Assembly (NCBI RefSeq): GCF_015278125.1
Contig: NZ_JADILO010000008.1
Coordinates: forward strand, 62,001 to 126,000
DNA from: Vibrio fluminensis
GTDB lineage: Bacteria; Pseudomonadota; Gammaproteobacteria; Enterobacterales; Vibrionaceae
Length of the DNA stretch: 64,000 bases
Direction: 5' to 3'
Under the pieces are notes generated by a model, which was given only the letters and a program-made list of their open reading frames with translations, searched no databases and was not told the DNA's origin. Each line of letters starts with the position of its first letter. Position 1 is the stretch's first letter. The translations under genes and the position numbers were made by a program. This document shows positions 46,834 through 55,483 of this stretch, piece by piece.

Positions 46834-46864
46834 AGTAGGCAGCAGCGAGTAATCGCTGCTGATG
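46834..46864 (+). promoter_or_regulatory. Hairpin-bridged ribosome-binding site of the yhcH/nanQ-like gene
   Basis: AGTAGG (46834-46839) is the only good Shine-Dalgarno sequence, but it is 22 bases from the ATG at 46862. The gap is filled by a perfect 8-bp hairpin (46841-46848 with 46853-46860) closed by a GTAA tetraloop of the GNRA type. Folding would bring the box next to the start codon. Confidence 0.55.
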
Positions 46865-47326
46865 ACCATGGTATTTGCAAGCGTAAGTTGTTTGTCACAA
46901 GACAAAGTGTTTGGCGAGATTATCGCCTCAGTGTTAGCGCAAGATCTGGAGCAGATGCCTGATGGCATCAATAAGATCAAAGGGGACGATGTATTCGTTA
47001 ATCGTATTAGAGGTAAGGCAAGATATCTCGAAGGATCTCAAGCGGAGATCCACAAAGAGTACATTGATATTCACCTTACTTTAACGGGGAGCGAGACGCT
47101 GGGATTTGTGGTGGAACCAGAAGCACTCAGTTTTATGCAAGATCAGCCGTTTAACAATGATTGTGAACTTAAAGATACTGTAATGAATGAGCAATTCATT
47201 ACCTTAGAGCAAGGTCACTATTGCGTTTTTTATCCTCAGGAATGGCATCGACCAATGGTACAACTCTCAGGTGAGTTGGAGTCGGTCGATAAAGTCGTGA
47301 TCAAAGTGAGGGCTGCCTTATTATGA
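46862..47326 (+). CDS. nanQ: YhcH/NanQ-type protein (sialic acid anomerase family)
   Basis: This 154-residue cupin-like protein of the YhcH/YjgK/YiaL family matches NanQ: KGDDVFVNRIRGKARYLEGSQAEIHKEYIDIHLTLTGSE and GHYCVFYPQEWHRP, with metal-binding His, Glu and Asp. In E. coli YhcH speeds conversion between sialic acid anomers, so that the open form reaches NanA. It lies after siaM and overlaps the next gene by 4 bases (ATGA). Its start has an unusual hairpin-separated ribosome-binding site. Confidence 0.82.
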   Translation: MTMVFASVSCLSQDKVFGEIIASVLAQDLEQMPDGINKIKGDDVFVNRIRGKARYLEGSQAEIHKEYIDIHLTLTGSETLGFVVEPEALSFMQDQPFNNDCELKDTVMNEQFITLEQGHYCVFYPQEWHRPMVQLSGELESVDKVVIKVRAALL

Positions 47327-48222
47327 TAAGCGGTAATTGGGCAACGCTTTTGTTGCCGATTAATAATGAAGAAATCGACTTTGTTCGACTAGAACAGCAA
47401 ATAGAGAGTTATATCGACGCTGGCGTTGATGGCATTTATTCAAACGGTACGGCAGGTGAGTTTTATACCCAATCTGAAGATGAATATCAGCAGATCAGCA
47501 AGTTGTTAGCACAAAAATGTACGCTTGCCAAAATGCCGTTTCAAATTGGCGCGAGTCATTGTCACCCGCAAGCTGCGTTGGCACGAATCGAATTTGCAGC
47601 AAGTTTAAACCCGACAGCAATTCAAGTGATTTTACCTGATTGGTTTCCCTGTTCGTTATCGGTCGCTAAAGTGTTTATGAATAAAGCTCAACAAGTTGCA
47701 CAAGGTGTGCCACTAGTGTTGTACAATCCACCTCATGCAAAGGTAAACCTAACCGCCGAAGAACTCGATGAGCTGTTTGACTCAATTCCAAGCTTAGTTG
47801 GTTTTAAGTTACCAAGGATAACGCCAGAAATTGAAGCGACAGGTTTAGCTAAGAAAGCATCAATTTTCGTAGCCGGACATTTTTTGGCAACTGATGCCTA
47901 TAAGGGGGCGCTTGGTGCTTATTCCAATGTGTGTTGTCTTAATCCGAGGGCGACGCAACTATGGACGAGAGATTGCTTGGCACTTGAGTCTTCAGCTTTG
48001 GAGCTAGAGAACCGTATTCAGCAATTTATGGCAGAAGAGATCGCGCCATACATTACTGAGCAAGGCTATTGCAATGCAGCCGTCGATAAATTCATGGCAG
48101 CCATGGGCGGATGGTCGCAGATAGAATCGACAATGAGATTCCCTTTTGCATCAATCCCTATGGGTGACATAGAGTATAAAGTAGAACGTAGAAATACTTT
48201 ACTGCCCGAGTTTAGGATTTAA
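47323..48222 (+). CDS. Second DapA/NanA-family aldolase
   Basis: This 299-residue class I aldolase of the DHDPS/NAL family has YSNGTAGEFYTQ (phosphate/carboxylate loop), Tyr134 in LVLYNPP and Schiff-base Lys162 in VGFKLPR. It is distinct from the NanA at 40077, with no GGIGSTYN motif and a different pocket. Likely substrates are 2-keto-3-deoxy acids that give pyruvate and an aldehyde. Together with the MR/MLE dehydratase it would form a dehydratase-lyase pair. It is the last gene of the operon. Confidence 0.82.
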   Translation: MISGNWATLLLPINNEEIDFVRLEQQIESYIDAGVDGIYSNGTAGEFYTQSEDEYQQISKLLAQKCTLAKMPFQIGASHCHPQAALARIEFAASLNPTAIQVILPDWFPCSLSVAKVFMNKAQQVAQGVPLVLYNPPHAKVNLTAEELDELFDSIPSLVGFKLPRITPEIEATGLAKKASIFVAGHFLATDAYKGALGAYSNVCCLNPRATQLWTRDCLALESSALELENRIQQFMAEEIAPYITEQGYCNAAVDKFMAAMGGWSQIESTMRFPFASIPMGDIEYKVERRNTLLPEFRI

Positions 48223-48313
48223 ACTAGTTGGAATTGACGTCTTGGCAAAATCGAATAGTGCTTGTATTTGATGAAATAACAATAAATTTAGTATTTTTTA
48301 AGAGGGAACTCTT

Positions 48314-49018
48314 ATGGAGTTAACTTCGTTTCCTTTGAAACCAATGAAAAAGACCAAACTGTCTGACAGTGTGGCCGAAGAGCTGGAAAAACTCATTATT
48401 AATAACACGTTAAAGGAAGGGGATACTCTGCCTTCTGAGCGTGAGTTAATGGCCGCGTTTGACGTGGGTAGACCTTCTGTACGTGAAGCGTTGATGAAGC
48501 TTTCACAAAAAGGTCTAGTTGAGATAAAGAGCGGTGAGAAAACCCGTGTTACTAAGCCTTGCACCGAGACACTGATGAACAACGTATCGGGCTTAGCGAT
48601 TGGTTTACTCTCGCAAAAAGATGAAAAGCGCCAATTTGAGCACCTAAGACAATTATTTGAAATTGCGATCGTCCGTGAGGCGGCGCTGGTTCGTACTGAT
48701 GAGGATCTCGCTAAGCTTGAAGTGATCCTTGAGCAAAACAAAGTCCACTGTGAAGATTATGATGCCTTTGTGAGTTCAGACATCGCATTCCATCGCTGCA
48801 TCATCGATATCATCAAAAACCCGATGGTGTCATCACTGTATGAATCATTAATTTCTTGGCTGATTATGACGCGTAACCCTTCAGAATATACGCCTTATCA
48901 TAAGCAGAACTATCAAGAGCACTTGATGATTTTCAATGCCATCAAATCAAAAGACGCGAATCAAGCTGAAAACTGCATGCGTGAACATCTTGATAATGTA
49001 ATGCGAATAGAAAAGTAA
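48314..49018 (+). CDS. nanR: NanR-like GntR/FadR-family regulator
   Basis: This 234-residue regulator has an N-terminal GntR winged helix and a C-terminal FCD ligand domain. It aligns well with E. coli NanR: LSDSVAEELEKLI, LPSERELMAAFDVGRPSVREAL, KGLVEIKSGEKTRV, FEHLRQLFE, and SSDIAFHRCI with the FCD metal-binding Asp and His. It lacks about 20 residues of the N-terminal extension of E. coli NanR. It should repress nanA and its operon through GGTATA repeats and be released by sialic acid. It has its own 91-base upstream region and a terminator. Confidence 0.86.
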   Translation: MELTSFPLKPMKKTKLSDSVAEELEKLIINNTLKEGDTLPSERELMAAFDVGRPSVREALMKLSQKGLVEIKSGEKTRVTKPCTETLMNNVSGLAIGLLSQKDEKRQFEHLRQLFEIAIVREAALVRTDEDLAKLEVILEQNKVHCEDYDAFVSSDIAFHRCIIDIIKNPMVSSLYESLISWLIMTRNPSEYTPYHKQNYQEHLMIFNAIKSKDANQAENCMREHLDNVMRIEK

Positions 49019-49038
49019 CCGTGTTGAAAGTGATAAAA

Positions 49039-49064
49039 AGAGCCGATGATGATCGGCTCTTTTC
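49039..49064 (+). terminator. nanR terminator
   Basis: A perfect 9-bp stem (49039-49047 with 49052-49060) with a T-rich tail. It lies between nanR and the convergent helicase gene. Confidence 0.85.
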
Positions 49065-49106
49065 ATAATGGTCGGAGAAGTTATTTACCGCGATTGTTAT
49101 TTGAAC

Positions 49107-50339
49107 CTATATTCTCTTCGGTTTCTTCGCTTGGAACTGTTTAATACTCTTCTTACTATTGGTGCGACGGTTGGCTTTTTTATCGCGAGGTGCGCGTTTG
49201 CTTTCGCCACTTGGCGGTTTATCGGTCACCGGAAATTCTGCCATCTCCACCAGTGGTAAAGCTCGCTGGGTTAACTCTCTTATCGCATTGAGCGCCGCGG
49301 TTTCCCCGTGACACACTAAAGAAATTGCCACGCCTTGTTTACCAGCACGAGCAGTACGACCGACACGGTGAACATACACTTCGGCATAGCTTGGTATCTC
49401 AAAGTTGATCACCGCTGGCAATTCATCAATATGAATACCACGCGCAAGTAAATCGGTAGCAATCAGTACGCGCGCTTTGCCAGATTTGAACTGCTCCAAT
49501 GCTTCTTCGCGCTCTTGTTGCGTTTTGTTGCCATGCAAACACGTTGTTTGAATGCCCGCCTTAGTCAACTTTTTACTAAGACTATCAGCATTTTCTTTCG
49601 CGCCGATGAAAACCAGTACCTGTGACCAATGGTTTTGTTCAAGAAGGTGAATTAGAGCCTTAGTCTTGCTGCCTTTGTTAACCAGATAAAGGGTTTTTGC
49701 GATGTCTTGGTTAGTGCTGTTTGCTTGGTGCGCGGCAACTTCGATAGGTTGGAACATCAATTGCGAGGCTTTCTGTTTTAGCTCGGTTGAGAAAGTGGCA
49801 GAAAACATAGCGGTTTGACGTTTGGCAGCAATTTGACCAACAATATTTTGTACGTCATGCCAAAAGCCCATATCAAGTAGGCGGTCTGCTTCATCCAGAA
49901 TTAAACGAGCAATGCGTGTTGCGTCTAATGCTTCGTCTGCCAATAAATCAATCATGCGCCCAGTTGTGGCAACTATAATCTGCGGATTACCAGCGAGCGC
50001 TTGTTTCTGTTGTTCTTTATCAACGCCACCCGTTAGACATGCAGTGTTTAGCTGAAGTTTACTCGCAATAACGTCAATAGCACTGGCTACTTGGGTGGCG
50101 AGTTCTCGAGTTGGCACTAGGACAAGAGATTGCTGTTGCAGGTTATCTTCTAAAAGTTGTTGAATCAGCGGTAAACCATAAGCCAGTGTTTTGCCGCTGC
50201 CTGTATTGGCTAAGGCGAGCAAATCTTTACCCGCAACAAGTTGAGGGATGGCGAGTGTTTGAATCTCGGTTGGACTCTTAATGTCATTAGGCAGTGCAGC
50301 AATAATATCAGCACTAAGAGTAAGAGATGAAAATGACAT
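49107..50339 (-). CDS. DEAD-box RNA helicase, RhlE-like
   Basis: This 410-residue ATP-dependent RNA helicase has Q motif PTEIQTLAIPQ, Walker A ANTGSGKT, PTRELATQ, DEADRLLDMGF, SAT and HRVGRTARAGK. The C-terminal extension is short and Lys/Arg-rich. It resembles the RhlE/RhlB-size group and is unrelated in its tail to the deaD gene at 10602. It is unlikely to belong functionally to the sugar-acid cluster. Confidence 0.93.
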   Translation of the reverse strand: MSFSSLTLSADIIAALPNDIKSPTEIQTLAIPQLVAGKDLLALANTGSGKTLAYGLPLIQQLLEDNLQQQSLVLVPTRELATQVASAIDVIASKLQLNTACLTGGVDKEQQKQALAGNPQIIVATTGRMIDLLADEALDATRIARLILDEADRLLDMGFWHDVQNIVGQIAAKRQTAMFSATFSTELKQKASQLMFQPIEVAAHQANSTNQDIAKTLYLVNKGSKTKALIHLLEQNHWSQVLVFIGAKENADSLSKKLTKAGIQTTCLHGNKTQQEREEALEQFKSGKARVLIATDLLARGIHIDELPAVINFEIPSYAEVYVHRVGRTARAGKQGVAISLVCHGETAALNAIRELTQRALPLVEMAEFPVTDKPPSGESKRAPRDKKANRRTNSKKSIKQFQAKKPKRI

Positions 50340-50998
50340 AATGGGTTTACCTTTAGGTTATCAGCAGTCGTGCAGTATTGAGCAGTCGCGCACTTTAGCA
50401 TAGAGGGTATATCTATCAGAACAAGTATTTATTCGTTGTTGTGTAACTTACTGAACAACGCCTTACTCAGTGAATGATTTGGTGTTGTTGAGCGGCAGTT
50501 ATGGAGGGGCATGAATTGATATGAGTAAACAAATTGTTAGTAACCAAAAATAGTGTCAGTGGTTTTTTGAATAGTAATTGAAATGAGGGTTTGGTTTCTG
50601 TTTGTGGTTATATTCTGACAAACGAACAAATATTGTGACATCTTGCTCATTAATTGACTATTTAAACGTTTGCATAAGTTGTAATTGCGACAAAGATCGC
50701 TTTTAGACACTAGCAATGTGTGTACTATCCGCGCCGCGTCGGATTGGGCGAATGGATGCCCGGCTCAATTTGGCAAAGTGAATAAAATGTAACTAAATCG
50801 GATGGTTACTCTTACTTTGCTATTCCAGACCACTTTCTACACAGTAAAACCCAACAGAAATCGAGCTACGAAGACTGCCTTGGGTGTTTTTTGCTACCCA
50901 AAATTCGCTGCTGTGTTATGCATTATTACGCCGCCGTGCATTGAGTTAAGGCGGTATGCATCGAGATAAGCGCTGGATGCATTTTTGTGGTTTTAAAG
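50340..50998. other. Upstream region of the sulfatase maturase gene
   Basis: About 660 bases. It holds an AAACGTTTGCAT sequence at about 50664, similar to LacI/PurR-type operators, an inverted repeat around 50879-50898, and the spaced TGCAT array described separately. No gene is recognised. Confidence 0.45.
50918..50982 (+). repeat. Array of four TGCAT motifs before the maturase gene
   Basis: TGCAT occurs at 50919, 50937, 50957 and 50978, with spacings of 18, 20 and 21 bases, close to two helical turns. Units three and four share a GAG-TAAG core. A CCGCC/GGCGG inverted repeat (50931 and 50950) overlaps. It ends 16 bases before the ATG at 50999. It could be a cooperative operator or leader structure. 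Confidence 0.5.
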
Positions 50999-52084
50999 AT
51001 GGTTAATAATACATTTACGGTTATGGCAAAGCCGGTTAGTGATAGATGCAATTTGAAGTGTGAATATTGCTTCTATTTGGGCACCAAAGATTCTTTGAGT
51101 GATAAACCGTTGGATACAATGAGCGATGAAACGCTCGAGCTATTCGTTGAAAAATACATTCAAGAATCGCCAACCCCGCAAGTCAATTTCGTTTGGCAAG
51201 GTGGCGAGCCCACTTTGGCTGGACTGGAGTTTTTCCAAAAAGCCGTCGCGTTACAAAAAAAATACGCCAATGGCAAAACCATCACTAGTGCGCTGCAAAC
51301 TAACGGCATGACCCTCAATAAATCGTGGGCTGAATTCTTAAAGCAACATCAATTCTTGGTCGGTATATCTTTAGATGGTACCCAAGCTGCGCACGACCAT
51401 TATCGTATTACTACCTCGGGCAAAGGCACTTACCAAACGGTTAAAGAGAGCATCAAACTGCTCAATCAATATGGTGTTGAGTACAACGTATTGTGCACAG
51501 TGAACAGTGCCAACTGGAATAAGGGAAAATCGGTCTACAACAACTTAAAAGAGATCGGCGTTCGCTACATTCAGTTTATTCCGATTGTCACATACAAGAA
51601 AAACACGCCAGTGAACTTCACTGTGCCAGAGAAAGGTTTTGGTAAGTTCTTACTTGATGTATTCAAAGAATGGGTCGAGCAAGACATCGGCTTTATGTTT
51701 GTGATGAATTTTGAAAGCTCACTTTCTTATTATGCCAATGGGCACCCACTGATCTGTTTTAACCAAAAGCAGTGCGGCGCACCGTTAGTGATTGAGTCAA
51801 ATGGTGATCTTTATTCCTGCGACCACTTTGTTGAAGACAAGTATCGAGTAGGCAATATCGCGACAGACTCGTTTGCAGAGTCGATTCAAACCCCCGCTCA
51901 CACCAAGTTCCTCACATTACGTAATACTATGAAATGCCAGAAATGTGAATTTTTGCCGATGTGTAATGGTGGCTGTCCAAATCATGCCAAGCCAAATGGT
52001 GAAAACCACCTTTGCCAGTCTTATAAGATGTTCTTCAAAAATACCCAAGGTGCGATGAATTACATCGTGCGCAATATCCTCTGA
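50999..52084 (+). CDS. Anaerobic-type sulfatase-maturating radical SAM enzyme
   Basis: This protein of about 361 residues is a radical-SAM/SPASM enzyme that converts a Cys or Ser in a sulfatase to formylglycine. The radical-SAM cluster CNLKCEYCFY (CxxxCxxC) is at residues 17-24. SPASM cysteines lie in CGAPLVIESNGDLYSCDHF and CQKCEFLPMCNGGCPNH. The start is either 50999 (chosen, MVNNTFTVMAKPVSDRCNL) or an in-frame GTG at 50987; neither has a strong ribosome-binding site. The sulfatase it presumably activates is 122 bases downstream. Confidence 0.9.
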   Translation: MVNNTFTVMAKPVSDRCNLKCEYCFYLGTKDSLSDKPLDTMSDETLELFVEKYIQESPTPQVNFVWQGGEPTLAGLEFFQKAVALQKKYANGKTITSALQTNGMTLNKSWAEFLKQHQFLVGISLDGTQAAHDHYRITTSGKGTYQTVKESIKLLNQYGVEYNVLCTVNSANWNKGKSVYNNLKEIGVRYIQFIPIVTYKKNTPVNFTVPEKGFGKFLLDVFKEWVEQDIGFMFVMNFESSLSYYANGHPLICFNQKQCGAPLVIESNGDLYSCDHFVEDKYRVGNIATDSFAESIQTPAHTKFLTLRNTMKCQKCEFLPMCNGGCPNHAKPNGENHLCQSYKMFFKNTQGAMNYIVRNIL

Positions 52085-52206
52085 GTTAGAGGACATCAAA
52101 AAGAAAGAATAAACAGAATTCTCTACAGCTTGCTTTCACTGCGGTGGGAGCGAGGTGTGGTGGGTAACGGATCCAAGTATTGGATTTTCTATTCGAAGGA
52201 AAAATA

Positions 52207-53706
52207 ATGAAAAAGACATTACTAGCAAGCACCATTGCAATGACTGTGGTGGCCACATCAGCTTGTGCAAGCAATGCAACAACGGAAACAAAATCGGCAG
52301 ACAAGCCAAACGTGGTACTTTTCTACGTCGATGACCTTGGCTACGGAGATTTGGCATCTTACGGTCACCAAATCGTTAAGACGCCAAACATTGATGCGCT
52401 TGCCGCACAAGGCATTAAATTTACTCAGTACTACGCGCCAGCGCCACTGTGTTCACCTTCACGTGCGGGTATGCTGACAGGTCGTACTCCATACCGTACA
52501 GGTATTCGTTCTTGGATCCCAGATAGCCAAAACGTACACATTGGTTGGGGTGAGCGTACGCTTGCTCACATGTTGCAAGACGAAGGCTACAACACGGCGC
52601 TGATGGGTAAAGTGCACCTAAATGGTGGCGCGCACATGGATGATCACCCACAAGCGAAAGACCTAGGTTTTGACTACTCATTTGCGATGTACGCGGGTTG
52701 GCAAAAGAATGCTAAAGTAGAAAAGCCTCGTGAAGATGGTAGCCTACGTCATGGTAAAATTTACCCTGATAACTTTATCCGCAATGGTAAACCTGTCGGT
52801 GAAACCAATGACTTCGCTGGCGGTGTGGTTGCCGATGAATCTATTCAATGGCTAAACAGCATCAACAAAGAAGAGCCGTTCTTCTTGTATGTACCATTCC
52901 CTGAAGTTCACACGCCAATCGCGTCACCAAAAGAATATTTGGACATGTACAGCGATTACATCACGGATTTCGCCAAACAGAATCCAGATCTTTACCACTG
53001 GGACTGGAAAGGTCAGCCATATCGTGGTCAGGGTGAGTACTACGCCAACATTACTTACATGGATGCACAACTTGGTCGTATCGTTGACGAGTTGAAAAAG
53101 CTGGGTGAATACGACAACACGATTTTCCTATTCTCATCAGATAATGGTCCGGTAACCCGTGAAGCGCGTAAGCCATGGGAACTGAACATGGCAGGTGAAA
53201 CAGGTGGTTTACGTGGTCGTAAAGATAACTTGTTTGAAGGTGGTATTCGCGTACCGCTAATTATGGCAGGTGCTGGCATCAAACAGGGCAGTGCATCACA
53301 TGAGCCAGTTTATGGTCTAGATATTGTGCCAACACTGTCAGAAATGATTGGTTTTGAGTTGCCGACTGACCGCGCAATTGATGGTGTGTCATTCACTACC
53401 GCATTCAAAGGTGGCGAAGTTGAACGTAGCAAACCAATGGTTTGGACCATCGACATGCCTTACCAAGATGACCCAATCAACGAATACGCAGTGCGTATTG
53501 ATGATTACAAGTTGATCATTGACCGCGACGGTAAAGGTAAATACCTGTTCAACATCGAGGAAGATCCATATGAGGTGTTTAACCTAATTGGTAAGCCAGA
53601 GATGAAGTCGAAAATTGATGAGCTAACGAAGGCGTACCAAGAATACCGCAAAGAGATTGAAAGTGATGAGATTCTACTAAACCATCACAGCAAACCTAAA
53701 GCGTAA
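52207..53706 (+). CDS. Cysteine-type sulfatase (arylsulfatase family)
   Basis: This 499-residue exported sulfatase has an N-terminal signal that ends near SACASN. The active-site motif is C82-S-P-S-R, a Cys-type site compatible with the maturase upstream. Metal-site residues appear in VDDLGYGD and in FSSDNGPVTREARKPWE; GLRGRKDNLFEGGIRVPLIM is also typical. It should hydrolyse sulfate esters of a glycan or aryl compound in the periplasm or outside. The start at 52207 has an AAGGA box; nine in-frame codons upstream are not used. Its substrate is not predictable. Confidence 0.9.
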   Translation: MKKTLLASTIAMTVVATSACASNATTETKSADKPNVVLFYVDDLGYGDLASYGHQIVKTPNIDALAAQGIKFTQYYAPAPLCSPSRAGMLTGRTPYRTGIRSWIPDSQNVHIGWGERTLAHMLQDEGYNTALMGKVHLNGGAHMDDHPQAKDLGFDYSFAMYAGWQKNAKVEKPREDGSLRHGKIYPDNFIRNGKPVGETNDFAGGVVADESIQWLNSINKEEPFFLYVPFPEVHTPIASPKEYLDMYSDYITDFAKQNPDLYHWDWKGQPYRGQGEYYANITYMDAQLGRIVDELKKLGEYDNTIFLFSSDNGPVTREARKPWELNMAGETGGLRGRKDNLFEGGIRVPLIMAGAGIKQGSASHEPVYGLDIVPTLSEMIGFELPTDRAIDGVSFTTAFKGGEVERSKPMVWTIDMPYQDDPINEYAVRIDDYKLIIDRDGKGKYLFNIEEDPYEVFNLIGKPEMKSKIDELTKAYQEYRKEIESDEILLNHHSKPKA

Positions 53707-53712
53707 AGTGAT

Positions 53713-53743
53713 TACCCCCTGCCAAATGCAGGGGGTATTTTTT
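53713..53743 (+). terminator. Sulfatase terminator
   Basis: A perfect 10-bp stem (53713-53722 with 53728-53737) and a T-run close the sulfatase transcript. Confidence 0.88.
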
Positions 53744-53777
53744 ATCAGCCCTAAACCGCTACTTCAAGCGGCGGTAA

Positions 53778-54518
53778 TTATTTAGTGTTGGTAGTAAGGA
53801 AAGTATTAAAAGCCTGCCATGACTTTTTATCTGCATCTTCTCGGTAGTTTTTGGACTCAAATACAGTGAATGCGTGTGGTGCGCCGCTGTATGTGATCAT
53901 TTGATGCGGAATTTGATTCTCTTCTAACTCTACCGCCAACTGAGCAAATTGACTCATTGGGATCGCTTTGTCTGCGGTGCCATGAAGGACGAGAATAGGC
54001 GCGCTGGTCTCAGTATAACTTTGTCCATCAGGTGTCTGTAACCCGCCGTGGAAAGTGACAAAACCTTTAGCTGGCATGCCCGCACGCGCGGATTCAAGTG
54101 TCGCCGCTCCACCGAAGCAATAACCCATCACTACCATATTATCGATGTTGCCACCCAGTCTCAGTGCTTCCTGAACGCCAGCATTCATCAATGCGCGCAA
54201 TTTTTGTCTGTCTTTATACAGTTCACCGGTGTGCTGACGTTTGTCTTCTACTTTGGTTGGGCGTACACCTTTACCGAATAGGTCGACAGCGAACACGTTA
54301 TATCCCATTTCATTGAGCATCTTAGCTCGTTGCTGTTCGTATTGTGTTAACCCATCCCAGTCGTGGACAAGTAAAACCAGAGGGGCATCATCACTCACTT
54401 CGGACCAGTAGCCTTGGTAATCTTGCTCGGCGGCTTGGTAGGTTATGTCATTACCTGCAAGCGCATAGTGGGGTAGCAGTGTTGTAATGGCTATTGTGCA
54501 GAGTGCTTTACGGTACAT
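53778..54518 (-). CDS. Exported dienelactone hydrolase family protein
   Basis: This 246-residue alpha/beta hydrolase has a signal peptide ending YALAGN (about residue 22). The nucleophile is Cys in GYCFGGAA, with Asp in HGTADKAIP and His in GAPHAFT. It hydrolyses esters or lactones in the periplasm. It is convergent with the sulfatase and does not share its transcript. The substrate is unknown. Confidence 0.88.
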   Translation of the reverse strand: MYRKALCTIAITTLLPHYALAGNDITYQAAEQDYQGYWSEVSDDAPLVLLVHDWDGLTQYEQQRAKMLNEMGYNVFAVDLFGKGVRPTKVEDKRQHTGELYKDRQKLRALMNAGVQEALRLGGNIDNMVVMGYCFGGAATLESARAGMPAKGFVTFHGGLQTPDGQSYTETSAPILVLHGTADKAIPMSQFAQLAVELEENQIPHQMITYSGAPHAFTVFESKNYREDADKKSWQAFNTFLTTNTK

Positions 54519-54775
54519 AGCGGGTTCCTTTTGCTCTTATTGACAGGTGTCTTTACGAATATAGCGAACAAATGGATTTTTGCGTCACTTGCCATACCAG
54601 CTTTTTGTGTGAAACAGATCCGATCTCATGGTGGATTTCGACAAAATAACCTGTTGGATATCACAAAAAATCCCGATTGAAGCACGTGTTTTTTGTTCCT
54701 TATACTCGAAGCATCAATACGAATTTCTAACGTATTGATTGAAAATAATAATTACGGGAAGTTTAGGGAAAACCT

Positions 54776-55468
54776 ATGATCGATTTATGGCCATTAATTG
54801 GCATTGTGATAATCACAGTAGGGTTGGCTCTAAAGCAAAATACTCTATTGGTAATTTTAATTGCTGGTGTTGCTACTGGTTTGGTGGCAGACATTGCGGT
54901 GATGGATATTCTATCTGCTCTTGGTCAATCTTTTACCCAGAACCGTTACATGTCGCTGTTTATTTTGGTACTGCCAATGATAGGTATTCTTGAGCGTTAC
55001 GGCTTGCGTCAACGTGCAGAGGATCTGATTGGTTCAATGAAAAAAGCCTCAGTGGGTAAGATTTTAATGACTTACTTATTGCTGCGTAAGATCACCAATG
55101 GTATGGGATTAAACATCGGTGGTCACCCGTCTATGATTCGTCCGCTGATTGCTCCTATGTCAGAAGCGGCAGCTGAGAAAGCATCACCGAATCTCGCTGA
55201 TGAGAAACGTCAAACGATTCGCGCGTTGTCTGCGGCAAGTGAGAACTTTGGTAACTTCTTTAGCCAATTGCTGTTCATTGGTACTGGTGGTCTACTACTG
55301 ATTAAAGGCGTAATGGGCGATAACCAACTTGACGTGAAATTGGAAACAATGGCGCTTTGGGCGCTGCCAACAGCTATCGCATCGTTTGTGGTCTTCGGGA
55401 TTTACACTAAATACATCAGTGCGCGTTTAAATAAAGCGACAACCAGCGAAACGACCCACGCGTCGTAA
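54776..55468 (+). CDS. DUF969 family membrane protein (5-oxoproline transporter subunit)
   Basis: This 230-residue membrane protein has about five to six helices and belongs to DUF969. DUF969 and DUF979 proteins are now treated as two subunits of a 5-oxoproline (pyroglutamate) transporter. The segment LLRKITNGMGLNIGGHPSMIRPLIAPM is typical. It lies 15 bases before the DUF979 gene, and pcp follows in the same operon, which supports the pyroglutamate link. Confidence 0.85.
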   Translation: MIDLWPLIGIVIITVGLALKQNTLLVILIAGVATGLVADIAVMDILSALGQSFTQNRYMSLFILVLPMIGILERYGLRQRAEDLIGSMKKASVGKILMTYLLLRKITNGMGLNIGGHPSMIRPLIAPMSEAAAEKASPNLADEKRQTIRALSAASENFGNFFSQLLFIGTGGLLLIKGVMGDNQLDVKLETMALWALPTAIASFVVFGIYTKYISARLNKATTSETTHAS

Positions 55469-55483
55469 CAGGAGCAATAATCC

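Noticed and set aside
50660..50675. PurR-like operator upstream of the sulfatase maturase
   Set aside because: Only one half matches the consensus and no purine gene is nearby.
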